Positions 35,172-36,677 of a stretch of 36,677 nt of DNA are shown here, piece by piece. The position numbers and the translations under genes were made by a program. Within the stretch, counting starts at the first letter, position 1, and the number at the start of each line of letters is the position of its first letter. Source of the DNA: Bordetella genomosp. 2 (GTDB lineage Bacteria > Pseudomonadota > Gammaproteobacteria > Burkholderiales > Burkholderiaceae_B); contig NZ_NEVT01000005.1 in the NCBI RefSeq assembly GCF_002261345.1, positions 1-36,677 on the forward strand. Direction: 5' to 3'. The notes beneath the pieces were generated by a model, which worked only from the letters and a program-made list of their open reading frames with translations, was not told where the DNA came from and made no database searches.

Positions 35172-36677
35172 ATGCTGTCCAATTTGAAAGTGCGCACCGG
35201 CATGGCCCTGGTGCTGGGTGCATTCCTGCTGGCGCTGCTGTTCTCCAACGCGGCCGGCTGGCTGGCCATGTATTCCAGCAACGACAAGCTCGACCGCGTC
35301 AACTCGGTCTACTCGTACCAGGCGGTGCCGGTGTATAGCGCCTACACGCTGCTGCAGCGCTCGCGCCTCGATCTCGCCGCCGCCATGATCGAAATGCAGG
35401 AAGGCCGGTCGCGCGAGTCCGGCCAGTTCCTGGGCCGGGCGCGCGACCGCGACGAAGCGGCGTCGCAGACCATGGCTGCGTTCATGAAGATCGAAAGGCA
35501 GGGCGAACTGGCCGACAAGGCCGCGGCGGTGCAGGCGGCCTATCAGGGCTACGCCGGCCAGTCGCGCCGGCAGATGGATGCGCTGGCGCGGCAGGACGTG
35601 CGCGGATTCATCGGCCTGAACGCCGCCCTGCAGACGCAGGGCGCGCGTTTTGACGAGGCCGTGAACGCGTACCTGGCATATGTCGATACGCGGACCAACG
35701 ACCTGGTGGCGCAGGCCGACGCCGATTACACGCTGTCGCAGCGCGTCTCGGCCGTCATGGTGGCGCTGTCGCTGGTGCTGGCCGTGGTGTGCTGGGCGTT
35801 CATGCAGCGCGGCGTACTGCGTCCGCTGCGCCATGCCGGGCAGCACTTCGACAAGATCGCGGCGGGCGACCTGACGGCGCGGGTGGAGGTGCGCAACAAC
35901 AACGAGATCGGCCAGTTGATGGCGGCGCTCAAGCGCATGCAGGAGAACCTGGCGCGCACGGTGTCGCAGGTGCGGCGCGGGGTCGACGAGATCAACGTGG
36001 GCGCGCGCGAGATCTCGGCGGGCAACACGGACCTGAGCAGCCGCACCGAGCAGCAGGCGGCCTCGCTGGAAGAGACGGCGGCCTCGATGGAGGAGCTGGC
36101 CTCGACGGTCAAGCAGAACGCGGACAACGCGCGCCAGGCCAACCAGCTGGCGGCCAGCGCCTCGGACGTGGCCGAGCGCGGCGGCGCGGCGGTCTCGGAG
36201 GTGGTGAGCACGATGGAGGACATCTCGGCGAGCTCGCGCAAGATTTCCGAGATCGTGTCGGTGATCGACGGGATCGCGTTCCAGACCAACATCCTGGCGC
36301 TGAACGCGGCGGTGGAGGCGGCGCGGGCGGGCGAGCAGGGCAAGGGCTTCGCGGTGGTGGCCGGCGAGGTGCGTTCGCTGGCGCAGCGCAGCGCGCAGGC
36401 GGCCAAGGAGATCAAGGTGCTGATCGAGGACTCGGTGAGCAAGGTGGGCACCGGTTCGCAGCAGGTCGAGCGCGCGGGCGCGACGATGCAGGAGATCGTG
36501 GCGTCGGTCAAGCGGGTGACGGACATCATGGGGGAGATCTCGGCGGCCTCGGAAGAGCAGTCGGGCGGGATCGACCAGGTGAACCGGGCGGTGTCGCAGA
36601 TGGACGAGGTGACGCAGCAGAACGCGGCGCTGGTGGAAGAGGCGGCGGCTGCGGCGGGGTCGCTGCAGGAGCAGGCG
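35172..36677 (+). CDS. Methyl-accepting chemotaxis protein, second copy (3' end outside window)
   Basis: An open frame from ATG 35172 to the window edge (502 codons), so the C-terminus is missing. Membrane segment 1 (~10-32: [20 protein letters not shown]) and segment 2 (~191-213: [17 protein letters not shown]) enclose a periplasmic four-helix-bundle sensor domain distinct from that of the MCP at 1863. From residue 230, inside HAMP, the gene is identical to that first MCP. GAAGAAA lies upstream of the start, 47 nt after flgL. The two receptors thus share one signalling module and differ in what they sense. The ligand is unknown. Confidence 0.95.
   Translation, partial: MLSNLKVRTGMALVLGAFLLALLFSNAAGWLAMYSSNDKLDRVNSVYSYQAVPVYSAYTLLQRSRLDLAAAMIEMQEGRSRESGQFLGRARDRDEAASQTMAAFMKIERQGELADKAAAVQAAYQGYAGQSRRQMDALARQDVRGFIGLNAALQTQGARFDEAVNAYLAYVDTRTNDLVAQADADYTLSQRVSAVMVALSLVLAVVCWAFMQRGVLRPLRHAGQHFDKIAAGDLTARVEVRNNNEIGQLMAALKRMQENLARTVSQVRRGVDEINVGAREISAGNTDLSSRTEQQAASLEETAASMEELASTVKQNADNARQANQLAASASDVAERGGAAVSEVVSTMEDISASSRKISEIVSVIDGIAFQTNILALNAAVEAARAGEQGKGFAVVAGEVRSLAQRSAQAAKEIKVLIEDSVSKVGTGSQQVERAGATMQEIVASVKRVTDIMGEISAASEEQSGGIDQVNRAVSQMDEVTQQNAALVEEAAAAAGSLQEQA
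35859..36677 (+). repeat. Perfect long direct repeat, copy 2 (HAMP and signalling domain of MCP)
   Basis: Identical by eye to 2610-3428 over all 819 nt up to the window edge, same strand and same frame. Identity starts sharply at the HAMP segment [10 protein letters not shown]; the bases before it diverge. The repeat may continue beyond the window. Confidence 0.95.

Noticed and set aside
1-36677. CRISPR arrays, insertion sequences, prophage genes, tRNA or rRNA genes
   Set aside because: No spaced short repeats, transposase motifs, terminal inverted repeats around genes, phage proteins or RNA-gene signatures were seen. The inserted operon has no recognisable integrase or flanking attachment repeat.

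Overview
The window is high-GC DNA from a betaproteobacterium, most likely Bordetella or a close relative in the Alcaligenaceae. This rests on the order cheA-cheW-mcp-cheR-cheB-cheY-cheZ, then flhBAF, flgNMA and flgBCDEFGHIJKL, and on protein style (Bordetella-type porin, extended FlhF). It is not a phage or plasmid segment, and I see no insertion sequence, tRNA, rRNA or CRISPR array.

Layout. (1) 2-6580, plus strand: a chemotaxis operon, starting inside cheA (5' end missing), then cheW, a methyl-accepting chemotaxis protein (MCP), cheR, cheB, cheY and cheZ. No cheD lies between cheR and cheB. (2) 6619-16365, minus strand: a tightly packed nine-gene unit unrelated to flagella, reading from a promoter near 16440 down to 6619. 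It encodes two proteins I do not recognise, an M19 dipeptidase-like protein, a class-III aminotransferase-like protein, a four-gene spermidine/putrescine-type ABC importer and a porin interrupted by one in-frame amber codon. A divergent IclR-family regulator (16580-17344) sits at its head, with a palindrome over the predicted start of the structural operon. (3) 17454-23011, plus strand: flagellar export genes flhB, flhA and a long flhF. (4) 23045-24671, minus strand: flgA, flgM, flgN. (5) 24848-35124, plus strand: the rod, hook, ring and junction genes flgB to flgL. (6) 35172-36677: a second MCP, cut by the window edge.

How it works together. Regions 1 and 3-6 build the flagellum and steer it. 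FlhA/FlhB form part of the export gate; FlgB, C, F, G, J make the rod; FlgD/E the hook; FlgH/I the L and P rings; FlgK/L the hook-filament junction. FlgM holds back sigma-28 until the hook is complete. CheA/W/Y/Z and CheR/B carry and adapt the receptor signal. Two good sigma-28 (FliA) promoters are readable, one overlapping the flgJ stop codon and driving flgKL, one driving flgMN. The antisense block between cheZ and flhB looks like an acquired uptake/processing operon under local IclR control.

Most notable points: an apparently perfect direct repeat of at least 819 bp between the two MCP genes, flanking about 33 kb of motility genes; an aminotransferase-like protein with glycine at the PLP-lysine position, next to a dipeptidase-like protein lacking several usual metal ligands; two unrecognised genes first in the same operon; and an FlhF with a C-terminal extension of about 400 residues and no flhG after it.
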